A stretch of 64,000 bases of DNA. Origin: Dyadobacter flavalbus. GTDB lineage: Bacteria > Bacteroidota > Bacteroidia > Cytophagales > Spirosomataceae. The stretch covers positions 29,087 to 93,086 of the forward strand of contig NZ_VBSN01000024.1 of assembly GCF_006149045.1 (NCBI RefSeq). Reading direction: 5' to 3'. A program made the position numbers and the translations under genes. The first letter of the stretch is position 1, and each line of letters opens with the position of its first letter. The notes beneath the pieces are model-generated. The model was not told where the DNA came from. It searched no databases and worked only from the letters and a program-made list of their open reading frames with translations. Shown in pieces: positions 53,315-62,102 of the stretch.

Positions 53315-55299
53315 TGATTTTCCTTATTCCGCTGGCAATCTGGCTGAGTACCGTCAATTGTTATCTGGCTTTCTATAAAGATGCACTGCAATCGTTCCGG
53401 CGTTCCTTATTAACTTCCGCAAGCGGCATTTTTTTCTTTATTGCCGCTGCAACAGAGCTGCTCAGCGCTTTAAATCAGATTCATACGGCTTCCGTTTCCG
53501 GTGCATGGATTATTCTGAATGTATTTTTGATTTTCTGGTACCAAAGTTTAAAATCCAAGCAAAAAGGAGACATCCGGCAAACCGGCCAAAGCTGGGTTTT
53601 ATCTTCAAAAGCTTTCCTGAAAAACCTTGGGGCACTTACGCAAGTAATCCTTTTTACGCTATCCGGAATTACATTCCTTGTTGCCGTTGTAGCCCCGCCC
53701 AATAATATGGATGCGCTGAGTTATCATCTGAGCAGGCTTGGTTACTGGATACAGAACCGGAACGTGGAACATTATGCCTCGCATATTGAAAGAGCCATTT
53801 CGTTCAGTCCGTTTTCGGAATATATTCATTTGCATACTTTCTTACTGCTCGGCAGCGAACGTGTTTTTCAGCTTGTGCAATGGTTTTGTCTGTCCGGGAT
53901 TCTTGCTTATATCTCGTTACTGATCGAACTATTTTCAGGAACACGTTCTGCCATGCGCATGGCACTTTGTTTTGCCGCTACCCTGCCGATCGTCGTGCTG
54001 GAATCCATGACAACGCAGAACGATCTTGTTGTTGCCTTTTTTATTCTTGCCTCTGCATTTTATGTTTTTGACTATGTAAAAAACCGCAGCCGTTCGGCAT
54101 TGATTCTGCTTGTCCTTTCTGTTTCGCTGGGTATGATGACCAAAGGAACTTTTGTTTTTTATGCACTGCCTTTTGGTTTGTACCTGCTTTTCTTCATGCT
54201 TATCAGGCAAAATTCAAGAAAGACGCTTGCTATTGTAAGCTGTTGCCTGATCCTGGCTGTTTTACTGATCAATGCACCGTTCTGGTTGCGGACGTACAAG
54301 CTGTTCCGCACTCCGATCGGGACGATGGCAAACGGGAATAAAAATGATTTCGGCAATCCGTCCGGTTTTATATCGTCTGTTTCCAAGCATACATTTCTGC
54401 ATCTCGGCTTTGTATCGCCGCAAAACCGGTACAATGCATTTATGGAAGCGCAGCTGAAAAGTATACACGAAGCAGTTGGCGTTCCGCTCAATGAATCCGG
54501 CTACGGCATGGATTTCAAGATGAACAAGCTGAATTTCAACGAGGATTTTGCGCATAATTTTATCGGCATGCTGCTGATCCTGCTTTCATTGCCGTTGTTG
54601 TTTTTTACAGATTTTCCCAGGAATGCGCGTTGGTATGCAGGTCTTGCTTTTGCCAGTTTTCTTGTTTTCTGTCTTTTCATCAGTTATCAGGTTTACGGCT
54701 CGCGGCTTCATATTCCGTTTTTCCTGCTGATTTCACCTGTTATCGGTCTTGTTTACAGCTCCGTTCTAAATTCCGTCTTGACGAGTTTTTTACTAATTAC
54801 GCTTTGGATCTGCGCATTGCCGTTTGCATTGCTGAGCGTCACGCATCCGCTTTTATCCACCAGATGGTTTTTTGAAAAAATATTTCCGATTGTCAATTCC
54901 GGCCTTCGTTTAAATATTAATACCCATAATCAACTCAACTTAAAACAAGAAAGTATTCTTTATTCCAATGCTGAAAAAATGATCTGGGGAGATGACTGGC
55001 ATGAAATTCGTGCGCTGAAAAAATTTGTGAATTCATTACAGGCCAAAAACATCGGTTTTGATTTTACAGAAGCCAGTCTGGATTACGGTTATCAATATAC
55101 ACTGCGTGCTCCGGACCGGCATTTTGAGCATATTGCCGTCAGAAATGCTTCCGTGAAGCTGGAAAATCCGGCATTTGTTCCCGATTGCATCATTTCAGAG
55201 CATGATGAAGGGAATGAATTCAGGTATCATGGAAAAACTTACCTTAAGAAATGGAGCGGCAGTTTCAGATGGGTTTATGTGCCTGAAAATTTTAACTGA
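53311..55299 (+). CDS. Polytopic GT-C type glycosyltransferase (GT39-like)
   Basis: A 662-residue membrane protein with roughly 11-13 transmembrane segments. After the first helices comes a periplasmic-loop motif NNMDALSYHLSRLGYWIQNR (~131-150), resembling the acidic D(S)YH-type motif of lipid-linked-sugar-using GT-C transferases (PMT/ArnT group). A C-terminal soluble domain follows (~530-662). It probably glycosylates a lipid or protein at the outer face of the inner membrane. Its ATG overlaps the ABC ATPase stop (ATGA), an unusual linkage. The specific substrate is unknown. Confidence 0.75.
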   Translation: MMIFLIPLAIWLSTVNCYLAFYKDALQSFRRSLLTSASGIFFFIAAATELLSALNQIHTASVSGAWIILNVFLIFWYQSLKSKQKGDIRQTGQSWVLSSKAFLKNLGALTQVILFTLSGITFLVAVVAPPNNMDALSYHLSRLGYWIQNRNVEHYASHIERAISFSPFSEYIHLHTFLLLGSERVFQLVQWFCLSGILAYISLLIELFSGTRSAMRMALCFAATLPIVVLESMTTQNDLVVAFFILASAFYVFDYVKNRSRSALILLVLSVSLGMMTKGTFVFYALPFGLYLLFFMLIRQNSRKTLAIVSCCLILAVLLINAPFWLRTYKLFRTPIGTMANGNKNDFGNPSGFISSVSKHTFLHLGFVSPQNRYNAFMEAQLKSIHEAVGVPLNESGYGMDFKMNKLNFNEDFAHNFIGMLLILLSLPLLFFTDFPRNARWYAGLAFASFLVFCLFISYQVYGSRLHIPFFLLISPVIGLVYSSVLNSVLTSFLLITLWICALPFALLSVTHPLLSTRWFFEKIFPIVNSGLRLNINTHNQLNLKQESILYSNAEKMIWGDDWHEIRALKKFVNSLQAKNIGFDFTEASLDYGYQYTLRAPDRHFEHIAVRNASVKLENPAFVPDCIISEHDEGNEFRYHGKTYLKKWSGSFRWVYVPENFN

Positions 55300-55311
55300 C
55301 AAATAACCATA

Positions 55312-55710
55312 ATGAATAAAAAATACATTTTTCTGATCATACTGGCTGTTTTGGCCGGCTATATTATTTACGATTCCACTTCACAGCCCAACGTGAATGA
55401 TTTAAAAGGGAATTTCAAGGAAGTTTCCAGTTACCGGAATGCAAACAATACGGGCCCGATTATGCGGATTTATGCTGTTACGGTTGAAAATACGCCTTGG
55501 GAAGAAATGAGGAAATACGGGGATTTGATGCCGTATACAAAATACGGAAGTACAAAAGTCTATTTTTTTGATCAAGGCAAAGCATTTCCTGAAATAGTAG
55601 TTCCTGAAGAACAGAACTTTGATGCGCGTTACAATGCAAACTGTGTTGCTTTATACTCAAAAGATGCAAACGGTCAGATTTCTTTTTCACGTTATCCTTT
55701 TGAGAAATAG
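55312..55710 (+). CDS. Small membrane-anchored protein of unknown function
   Basis: A 132-residue protein with one N-terminal hydrophobic segment (IFLIILAVLAGYIIYD) and an extracytoplasmic domain rich in tyrosine (SSYRNANNTGPIMRIYAV; YTKYGSTKVYFFDQ). It follows the glycosyltransferase by 12 bases and is probably in the same operon. It is not recognised. It could be a partner or substrate of the glycosyltransferase, but this is speculation. The stop codon TAG opens a TAGC-type repeat. Confidence 0.65.
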   Translation: MNKKYIFLIILAVLAGYIIYDSTSQPNVNDLKGNFKEVSSYRNANNTGPIMRIYAVTVENTPWEEMRKYGDLMPYTKYGSTKVYFFDQGKAFPEIVVPEEQNFDARYNANCVALYSKDANGQISFSRYPFEK

Positions 55711-55767
55711 CTATTGGCTGCTGGCTTTTAGCTGTTGGCTTTTGGCAATTGGCTTATGGCAATTGGA
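55708..55767. repeat. TAGC-type repeat starting at a stop codon
   Basis: The TAG stop of the preceding gene begins a run of TAGCTATTGGC, gctggcttttagctgttggc and ttttggcaattggc units, each about 10-12 bases. It is the same family as the arrays at 2560, 21181 and 33078, here with a GGC variant. Confidence 0.7.
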
Positions 55768-55812
55768 TAATTCGGTGAGAAACGACTTGACAGTCAGTCT
55801 TTGTATAAAAAA

Positions 55813-55840
55813 TATGAGGCCAACTGATTGTAGCCTCACA
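55813..55840 (-). terminator. Terminator after the AT-rich lipoprotein gene
   Basis: On the minus strand, tgtgaggc and gcctcata form a stem with a 12-base loop, followed by TTTTTTA. It lies about 50 bases after the lipoprotein stop at 55892. Confidence 0.6.
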
Positions 55841-55891
55841 TTTAAAATAGTAAAACCATAGAAATTTAACTTTCCAGGGATTTATGCATTA

Positions 55892-56785
55892 TCACTTCAA
55901 AACGATCTTAGGTCTCTTATGGGAGTAAGCTACATTTCCATAGACTATCGAACCATTCTGCAACTTTACATATGGACGATAGTACAATTGATAGTACTGG
56001 AAATCAATTGGTGCAGAAAACGAGTTTCCCGGTGTATAACTTATATAACTGCCAAGGCTCGGCTTGTAAGCATTTATTATTTTATCTGCTATGGTCGGCA
56101 CAGGATTAATTGGGTCCTGAGCGGTTTTTTGGTAGCTATACGCAATTCCGTACTCAACAGCCGGACTGGAGCCTTGTTTAATGATACTTATATTCATACC
56201 ATTCGCATCTACCGGATTTGCTTTTAATTCCCAAGGAGTAATAATTGGCGTTTCATTTAAATAATGAGATATATTTCCATAAATGGTAGTACCATCTTCC
56301 TTAACAATGAAAGCTCTGAAATATATTTCTCGATATGCGAATGGCTCTAATATTTCAATTTTTCCAGTTTTGATTGGTTTGCTAGAAGGATCGCTCGGGT
56401 CAAATGCTCCAACGACATATTCTCTAACCAGGGGATCAATAATCCGTTTAGGGTCTTTATTGATTGGCCCATTCATGTCTATTCTTGAACTTACAAGAAA
56501 ACCCCAGCTTATAGATTTTTTATAGTTAGGATCAATTTGATCAATACTACCCTCTAAGGTATTTAGAGCATTTATTGAACCATGACGAATACCACCGGTA
56601 ACTATTTTAAAATCACTAGCTTGTGTTCCTGTTGGAAGAACTGCAACTCTTAAATTCGCATCTTTGTTAACAGCGGATTCCGGTGTCGGTGTCAGTTCAT
56701 CTTTGGAGCAGCTGCTCATGAAGAGAACGGTGGAGAAACATGCCGCAGTGGCCATTAAAGAGAGGTTTTTGGTAATTTTTACCAT
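55892..56785 (-). CDS. Lipoprotein with two fibronectin-like repeats, unknown function
   Basis: A 297-residue protein with a lipobox (VLFMSSC, cysteine ~26). Two homologous blocks are visible: IYFRAFIVKEDGTTIYGNIS (~158-177) and LYYRPYVKLQNGSIVYGNVA (~269-288). Each has the YxRxxVxxxxGxxxYGN pattern of Fn3-like cell-surface repeats in Bacteroidota. It is visibly more AT-rich, with different codon use from its neighbours, and preceded by a long odd leader, so it may be recently acquired. It is probably surface exposed. No function can be assigned. Confidence 0.7.
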   Translation of the reverse strand: MVKITKNLSLMATAACFSTVLFMSSCSKDELTPTPESAVNKDANLRVAVLPTGTQASDFKIVTGGIRHGSINALNTLEGSIDQIDPNYKKSISWGFLVSSRIDMNGPINKDPKRIIDPLVREYVVGAFDPSDPSSKPIKTGKIEILEPFAYREIYFRAFIVKEDGTTIYGNISHYLNETPIITPWELKANPVDANGMNISIIKQGSSPAVEYGIAYSYQKTAQDPINPVPTIADKIINAYKPSLGSYISYTPGNSFSAPIDFQYYQLYYRPYVKLQNGSIVYGNVAYSHKRPKIVLK

Positions 56786-56820
56786 GGCAATAAATTTAAG
56801 TTTGGTGAATGAAAAAGTTT

Positions 56821-57000
56821 AATTGGCTCCAAGCAAGCAAATTCCTTTTTTCATCGCAAGAGGCTTATACCCACCGGGCATTCCAAATGAGCAGAAGGCA
56901 AGGATACGCCTCCCAAGGGAAATTCAATAAACGGAGCGTTTGATTTACTGGGCGGCAAGGTTATTTGTAGTTCTGGTTTTCTGTTCTGAAAAGTACCCGG
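56821..57000. other. GC-richer block in the 340-base gap upstream of the lipoprotein, possible gene relic
   Basis: The gap 56786-57125 holds no intact gene. Within it, 56891-56989 reads on the plus strand as AEGKDTPPKGNSINGAFD followed by LLGGKVICSSGFLF and a stop. It is preceded in frame by RLIPTGHSK and a TGA. Composition is richer in GC than the flanks. It could be a broken gene fragment or a structured leader RNA of the minus-strand lipoprotein gene. Neither can be shown here. Confidence 0.3.
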
Positions 57001-57125
57001 ATATGATTCATGCAGTCAGGAATATGAACATTTAACAAAGGGCACGTTGTAAGAACTGATTATCTCAGCTATTTTTAAGCAATTACTTACCAGAATTTAT
57101 TGTCATTTTTATCATTTAACTGCAA

Positions 57126-57539
57126 ATGAGTTCATTAGAAATCGCCAAGCAATATTATACAAGTTTTAACCAGAAAAACTGGGACGGAATGCTTGCTTTG
57201 CTTCATCCGGAAGTAAGGCATGAGGCCAATCAGGGCGACGTGCGGATCGGCATTGAGAAATTCACCGGATTTCTTCAGAAAATGGATGAATCCTATGAAG
57301 AAAACCTGACGGATATGGTCTTTTTTACCGAGCCGACAGACAGCCGCATTGCCGTTGAATTTACCGTAAACGGAATTTACAAAAAAGGAGAAGAAGGCCT
57401 GCCGGAGGCGTATGGTCAAACTTATGTGCTTCCTGCCGCCGCTTTTCTGGAACTAAAAGAAGGAAAGATAAGCCGTGTGACTACTTATTATAACCTTCCG
57501 CTCTGGATCGAGCTGGTTTCCAAACCAAAAAATGACTGA
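57126..57539 (+). CDS. SnoaL/ketosteroid-isomerase-like protein (NTF2 fold)
   Basis: A 137-residue protein of the steroid delta-isomerase-related NTF2-fold group (IAKQYYTSFNQKNWDGMLAL, HPEVRHEANQGDVRIGIEKF). These small cone-shaped proteins bind or isomerise hydrophobic or small polar ligands; the substrate is unknown. Its stop overlaps the GNAT gene by 8 bases. The order NTF2-like, GNAT, nitrilase suggests a small pathway acting on an amide-containing metabolite. Confidence 0.82.
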   Translation: MSSLEIAKQYYTSFNQKNWDGMLALLHPEVRHEANQGDVRIGIEKFTGFLQKMDESYEENLTDMVFFTEPTDSRIAVEFTVNGIYKKGEEGLPEAYGQTYVLPAAAFLELKEGKISRVTTYYNLPLWIELVSKPKND

Positions 57540-58128
57540 AAAACTGACTTACATACAAAAAAAAGGTGCTGAGATCGAGTCTGTTTTCGACGATCTGGCT
57601 TCGTTGCGGATTGCTGTTTTCCGCGAATTCCCTTATCTGTACGACGGATCGATTGAGTATGAAAAAGAATACCTGAAAACATACACGCAGTCTGAAAGGT
57701 CTTTTTTGTTTGCGGTTTATGACGGTGAAAAAATGATCGGGGCAACAACCTGTATTCCCTTGAAAGATGAAACAGCGGAAATTTCGGAACCATTTACGGA
57801 GACGGGTTTTGACGTTCATGCTGTTTTTTACTTCGGCGAAAGTATACTGTTGCCTGAATACCGCGGAAAAGGGCTTGGAAACCGCTTTTTCGATGAACGG
57901 GAAGCACATGCACAAAGTTTTAAGGAATATAAAATGTGTTGTTTCTGCTCGGTGGAACGCGATGAAAATCATCCTTTAAAACCCGCAGATTACCGTTCCA
58001 ATGAAGTCTTCTGGAAAAAGCGCGGCTATGTAAATGTACCCGGAATCCATGCAGCAATGGAATGGCCGGATATTGGAGAAACCGTTTCCTCTGCAAAAAA
58101 AATGACTTTCTGGATTAAACATATTTAA
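57532..58128 (+). CDS. GNAT family N-acetyltransferase
   Basis: A 198-residue protein. The acetyl-CoA binding motif is LLPEYRGKGLGNRFFDERE (~103-121) and the C-terminal strand region is EVFWKKRGYVNVPGI (~160-174). The middle gene of the NTF2-like/GNAT/nitrilase trio, it overlaps the first gene by 8 bases and ends 4 bases before the third, so all three are co-translated. The acceptor amine is unknown. Confidence 0.87.
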   Translation: MTEKLTYIQKKGAEIESVFDDLASLRIAVFREFPYLYDGSIEYEKEYLKTYTQSERSFLFAVYDGEKMIGATTCIPLKDETAEISEPFTETGFDVHAVFYFGESILLPEYRGKGLGNRFFDEREAHAQSFKEYKMCCFCSVERDENHPLKPADYRSNEVFWKKRGYVNVPGIHAAMEWPDIGETVSSAKKMTFWIKHI

Positions 58129-58132
58129 AAGC

Positions 58133-59032
58133 ATGAGCGTAACAATTGCATCTGCACAATACCCGATTACGGCGCACAGCGGATTTGGCCAATGGCGGCG
58201 GCATGTGGAACGATGGGTTGCCGGGGCAGCTGAGAAAAACGCGGAACTGCTGCTTTTTCCGGAATACGGAGCCATGGAGCTTGTCAGTATTTTTTCCGGC
58301 GAGATCAGAAAAGACATCCGCCGGCAAGTGCTGGAAATGGATTCGCTCAAAGCAGATTTCTGCCTGACATTTGAACAACTGGCAAAAAAATACAATGTCA
58401 CTATTGTTGCGCCGAGCATTCCGGTTATTGAACAGGGTAAGAACATCAACCGCGTTTACGTTTTTTCGCCTTCCGGTCTGGCCGGGTATCAGGATAAATT
58501 TTTCATGACGCGTTTTGAAAAGGAGGAATGGGGAATTCAAAGTGCAGACAAAGTGCTTTCGGTATTTGAAGCATCCTGGGGAAAGTTCGGCATCCAGATT
58601 TGCTACGATATGGAATTTTCACTAGGCTCGCGCCTGCTGAGTGCGGAAGGCGCTTCGCTGATCCTTGCGCCAAGCTGTACGGAAACCATTCGCGGCGCTA
58701 CACGGGTCCACGTCGGCGCACGTGCCCGCGCACTGGAAAATCAGGCTTATACGGTTGTTTCCCAAACGGTCGGAGAAGCGCACTGGTCGCCGGCAGTGGA
58801 TGTTAATTACGGTTATGCCGCATTTTATTCTACGCCCGACAAAGGCCTGCCCGAAGAAGGAATCATTTCCACCATGACACCCCAAAAAGAAGACTGGCTT
58901 GTACAGGAACTTGATTTTGATAAAATTGATGAGGTCAGAAAGGACGGGCATGTCTTTAATTTCAAAGATCATGATGCTATAACAGCCGGACTGGAAACGG
59001 AACAGATTACGATCATTGATGTAAAATTGTAA
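58133..59032 (+). CDS. Carbon-nitrogen hydrolase (nitrilase superfamily)
   Basis: A 299-residue amidase-type enzyme. The catalytic triad is visible: Glu in LLLFPEYGAMEL (~43), Lys in YQDKFFMTRFE (~122) and the nucleophilic Cys in FGIQICYDMEF (~157). It hydrolyses a carboxamide or nitrile in the cytoplasm. It is the third gene of a tightly packed trio with a GNAT and an NTF2-fold protein, which suggests release or recycling of an acylated amine. The exact substrate is unknown. Confidence 0.92.
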   Translation: MSVTIASAQYPITAHSGFGQWRRHVERWVAGAAEKNAELLLFPEYGAMELVSIFSGEIRKDIRRQVLEMDSLKADFCLTFEQLAKKYNVTIVAPSIPVIEQGKNINRVYVFSPSGLAGYQDKFFMTRFEKEEWGIQSADKVLSVFEASWGKFGIQICYDMEFSLGSRLLSAEGASLILAPSCTETIRGATRVHVGARARALENQAYTVVSQTVGEAHWSPAVDVNYGYAAFYSTPDKGLPEEGIISTMTPQKEDWLVQELDFDKIDEVRKDGHVFNFKDHDAITAGLETEQITIIDVKL

Positions 59033-59072
59033 GCATTTCCAGCCCGGATTTTCGCAGGGCAGACTTTTTACT

Positions 59073-60839
59073 TTATTTTTTCAATACTTTGTTGATGTCA
59101 TCTACGGTAACCCGGTCGGGCATGTTTCCAAAATTTTGTCTAACGAAAGTAAGCAGCTGCGCCATTTCTTCGGGTTTGAGAAAATCGTGTTTCGGCATAA
59201 GATCATTATACGGCTTGCCTTTTACCTGAATTGGTCCTTCCAGGCCTTTTGCAACCACTTCAATCAGTCTTCTTTTATTTCCTGAAACCCATTCGGAACC
59301 GGCAAGCGGCGGAAAACGGCTTCCGTCGCCAAGGCCGTTCCGCTGGTGACAAGGCGTGCAGTAAGTATTGTAAATGCGCTGACCTGCAACTTTGGTTTTC
59401 ATGTCCAGATTATCCGCTACTTCGTCGGGTGTTCTGATATGCGCCATCAATTTGTGCTTTTCCATTGCAGCAAGTTGCTGGGCACCAAAGTTCTTTTTGT
59501 CTCCTTTATACATAATGCGCCAGATTTTACCTTTTACGGAATCGGTGATGTAAAGCGATCCGTCCGGGCCTTCGGCAAGTCCCATCGGCCTGAACTTGGC
59601 ATCGCTTACATTGATGATCGGGTCAACGCCGGCAAATCCGTCAGCAAATACTTCCCATTCTCCGGAAGCAGCGCCATTCTTGAAAGGCACAAAAGCAACA
59701 AAGTAACCGGCCTGCGGATACGGCCCCCGGTTTGTAGAACCGTGAAAAGCAATAAAAGCACCGTTTTTATATCTTTCCGGAAACAGGTTTCCCTGATAAA
59801 ACAACACATCATTGGGCGCCCAGTGACCGGGAAATCCGATAACCGGCTTTTGGTATTTGCTTCCTTCACCTTCTTTTTTGCCGTCGCCGCCATATTCCGG
59901 ATTAAGCATTTTTTTCCCTTTTATCTGATCATAGTAATAATACGGCCAGCCGATATTGGAACCCTGCTCTAACTTCACAAACTCCTCCGAAGGAAGTACC
60001 GCGCTTTGCCACGATGAAAACAGATCCGGAAATAAAAGGTGCAGATTATCCCTTCCATGCACGACGGCATACAGGCTTTCATCGGTCGGATTCCATCTCA
60101 TACCGACAATACTTCTCAGTCCGGTCGCAAACAAGGTGCCGTCTTTCTGCGTCTGATCGAGCTTGTCGGCACTGAATTTCCATACGCCGCCATGCTTTTC
60201 CAGATCGGGACACGGATTCTGGCCTTTGCTTCCCGGCTGTCCGCCCGGAGAATTCACCATATCCTGACAGGCATCGGAAGGCGCTCCGAAAGGTACATAC
60301 ATATTGCCTTTGCTGTCGAAAGCCATGGGTTTTGTAATATGCCAGTGTGCGCCGTGTTCATGGTCATCTTTCAGGATCATTTCTGTTTTTTCATCAGGCA
60401 AAAGCTGGCCGGGAATCAGTTTGCTCCGGTAAACAGCCAGCGACGAGCTGTAATAAAGGTATCCGTTGCGGATTGTAATGCCGTTGGCAAGGCTGCTGTG
60501 ATCTTTATAATTACCAAAATTCCTGATAATGTCTGCTTTTCCGTCGTTGTTCGTATCCCGCAAAGCCACTGTTCCGCCTTGCTGGCCATTTCCATAATAT
60601 CTGAGTTTTACATAAATATCACCATTGGAATTTACCGCAATATGGCGGGCAAGTCCGGTGCTGTCGGCTACAACAACGGTTTCGAATCCGTCCGGCGTTG
60701 TAAGTCCGCCATTATCCGGATCGCCGGCCGGAAGCATATTTTTAACAGACTGATGTGCGCCGGTTGTCAGGAATGCAATGATGCCGAAGCACAATAATTT
60801 ATTCAAAAGCCTTGGTTTTTGTTTGTAAAGACGAGCCAT
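59073..60839 (-). CDS. PQQ-dependent sugar dehydrogenase-like protein fused to cytochrome c
   Basis: A 588-residue exported protein (hydrophobic signal LLCFGIIAFLTTGAHQSV). Residues ~50-465 form a beta-propeller like soluble glucose/aldose dehydrogenases (LARHIAVNSNGDIYV, GLRSIVGMRWNP, GSNIGWPYYYY, MGLAEGPDGSLYITD). Residues ~485-580 are a cytochrome c domain with one haem site, YCTPCHQRNGLGDG, and a probable Met axial ligand in NDLMPKHDF. The fusion would pass electrons from sugar oxidation directly to the haem. It lies 3 bases after the amidohydrolase gene in the same operon. Confidence 0.88.
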   Translation of the reverse strand: MARLYKQKPRLLNKLLCFGIIAFLTTGAHQSVKNMLPAGDPDNGGLTTPDGFETVVVADSTGLARHIAVNSNGDIYVKLRYYGNGQQGGTVALRDTNNDGKADIIRNFGNYKDHSSLANGITIRNGYLYYSSSLAVYRSKLIPGQLLPDEKTEMILKDDHEHGAHWHITKPMAFDSKGNMYVPFGAPSDACQDMVNSPGGQPGSKGQNPCPDLEKHGGVWKFSADKLDQTQKDGTLFATGLRSIVGMRWNPTDESLYAVVHGRDNLHLLFPDLFSSWQSAVLPSEEFVKLEQGSNIGWPYYYYDQIKGKKMLNPEYGGDGKKEGEGSKYQKPVIGFPGHWAPNDVLFYQGNLFPERYKNGAFIAFHGSTNRGPYPQAGYFVAFVPFKNGAASGEWEVFADGFAGVDPIINVSDAKFRPMGLAEGPDGSLYITDSVKGKIWRIMYKGDKKNFGAQQLAAMEKHKLMAHIRTPDEVADNLDMKTKVAGQRIYNTYCTPCHQRNGLGDGSRFPPLAGSEWVSGNKRRLIEVVAKGLEGPIQVKGKPYNDLMPKHDFLKPEEMAQLLTFVRQNFGNMPDRVTVDDINKVLKK

Positions 60840-60842
60840 ATT

Positions 60843-62102
60843 TTACTGTTCCGGTTTTTTAGCACTTAATCCATTCAGGTCCCACACGATTTTGCCTGCT
60901 CTTATTGTCATTTCTGTTTCCAGTTTTTTATTTCCATGAATGCTCTTTCCGGCAGAATCCATGAATCCGAATTCACCTTTTCTGATACTGAAAATAACCA
61001 GATCCGCCGGATTTCCTTCTTTCAGATTTCCCAGATCGCTATGTCTGATTGCCTTGGCAGCATTCCATGTTGCCGTTTGGACAACTTCTTCAAGCGTCAT
61101 TCCGAGTGCCATAAATTTGGACATTACATTCATCATATCTTTCATGGCCGAATTCATGCTGAAACGGTGCAGGTCTGTTCCGAATGAATTGGGAAAAAAT
61201 CCCTGATTTACTGCCGGAGCCGCCTGATCAAACCAGAATCCTGCGCCGCCATGTCCGAGATCAAACAAAATGCCCTTTTTTCTGGCTTCCAGTACAAACG
61301 GCCTCACTTTGCCGTCTTCACCCATAATTGGCATTCTTTCCGGAATATTTTCAAAAGTATGCGTGATGATATCCCCGGGCCGCATTCTGGCAAGTTGTTC
61401 CTGAAGAGAATATTCCGGCAAATGGCACTCGACAAACAAAGGCTTGTCTACTTTTCCAGCAGCATTCAGCGCCGTTTCAAACGGCATCCATTCCTTGCCA
61501 TTGTAATGCCCGATTTTCACACCCACGATGATTTCAGGAAATTGCCGGATTATTTTTGCAGTTGAATCCGCATGCATATCGGCGGTATTTTCTTCCCGTT
61601 CAGAGCCGGTCATTCCATCGCCTGCAATGTTCAGGAAAGCAAGAATTCTCGTCTTGGATTGATCAATAACCTGTTTTTTGAATAAAGGAAAACTTCGCCA
61701 TCCGGACGTGCCTGCGTCCACAACCGTAGTAACGCCCGAACGAAAAGTAAAATCGTCCGGAGAAACACTGTTGACGCCATTTGCAAAAAGGCCCGCCTGC
61801 ATGCCTACAAAAACATGCGTATGCATATCAATAAAGCCCGGGCTGACGTACAAGCCTTTTGCATTGATAACTTTTTCTGATGAATCGGTAATTACATCGG
61901 CTATTCTGGCAATACTTCCCTTGCTGATCGCAACATCCATGATGCGGTTTATGCCATTTGCAGGATCAATTACATGGCCGCTTTTGATAATCAGATCATA
62001 TTTCTGTGCAAATACCGTATTGCTACATATAAACAGTATGGCCGCAAGAATTTGCTTTCTTTTGCAAAAGAAACAGAGCAGATTTTCGTATAATGTTTTC
62101 AT
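60843..62102 (-). CDS. Exported amidohydrolase/deacetylase family metallohydrolase (copy 1)
   Basis: A 419-residue protein with a signal region ending SNTVFAQ. The amidohydrolase metal motifs are IDMHTHVF (~93-100), the ligand His residues in FVECHLPEYS and IITHTFEN, and the Asp in SFGTDLHRFS (~316). The opening LIIKSGHVIDPANGINR is typical of dihydroorotase/D-aminoacylase-like enzymes. It probably hydrolyses a cyclic or acylated amide in the periplasm. It begins one base after the stop of its paralog at 62103. Confidence 0.9.
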   Translation of the reverse strand: MKTLYENLLCFFCKRKQILAAILFICSNTVFAQKYDLIIKSGHVIDPANGINRIMDVAISKGSIARIADVITDSSEKVINAKGLYVSPGFIDMHTHVFVGMQAGLFANGVNSVSPDDFTFRSGVTTVVDAGTSGWRSFPLFKKQVIDQSKTRILAFLNIAGDGMTGSEREENTADMHADSTAKIIRQFPEIIVGVKIGHYNGKEWMPFETALNAAGKVDKPLFVECHLPEYSLQEQLARMRPGDIITHTFENIPERMPIMGEDGKVRPFVLEARKKGILFDLGHGGAGFWFDQAAPAVNQGFFPNSFGTDLHRFSMNSAMKDMMNVMSKFMALGMTLEEVVQTATWNAAKAIRHSDLGNLKEGNPADLVIFSIRKGEFGFMDSAGKSIHGNKKLETEMTIRAGKIVWDLNGLSAKKPEQ

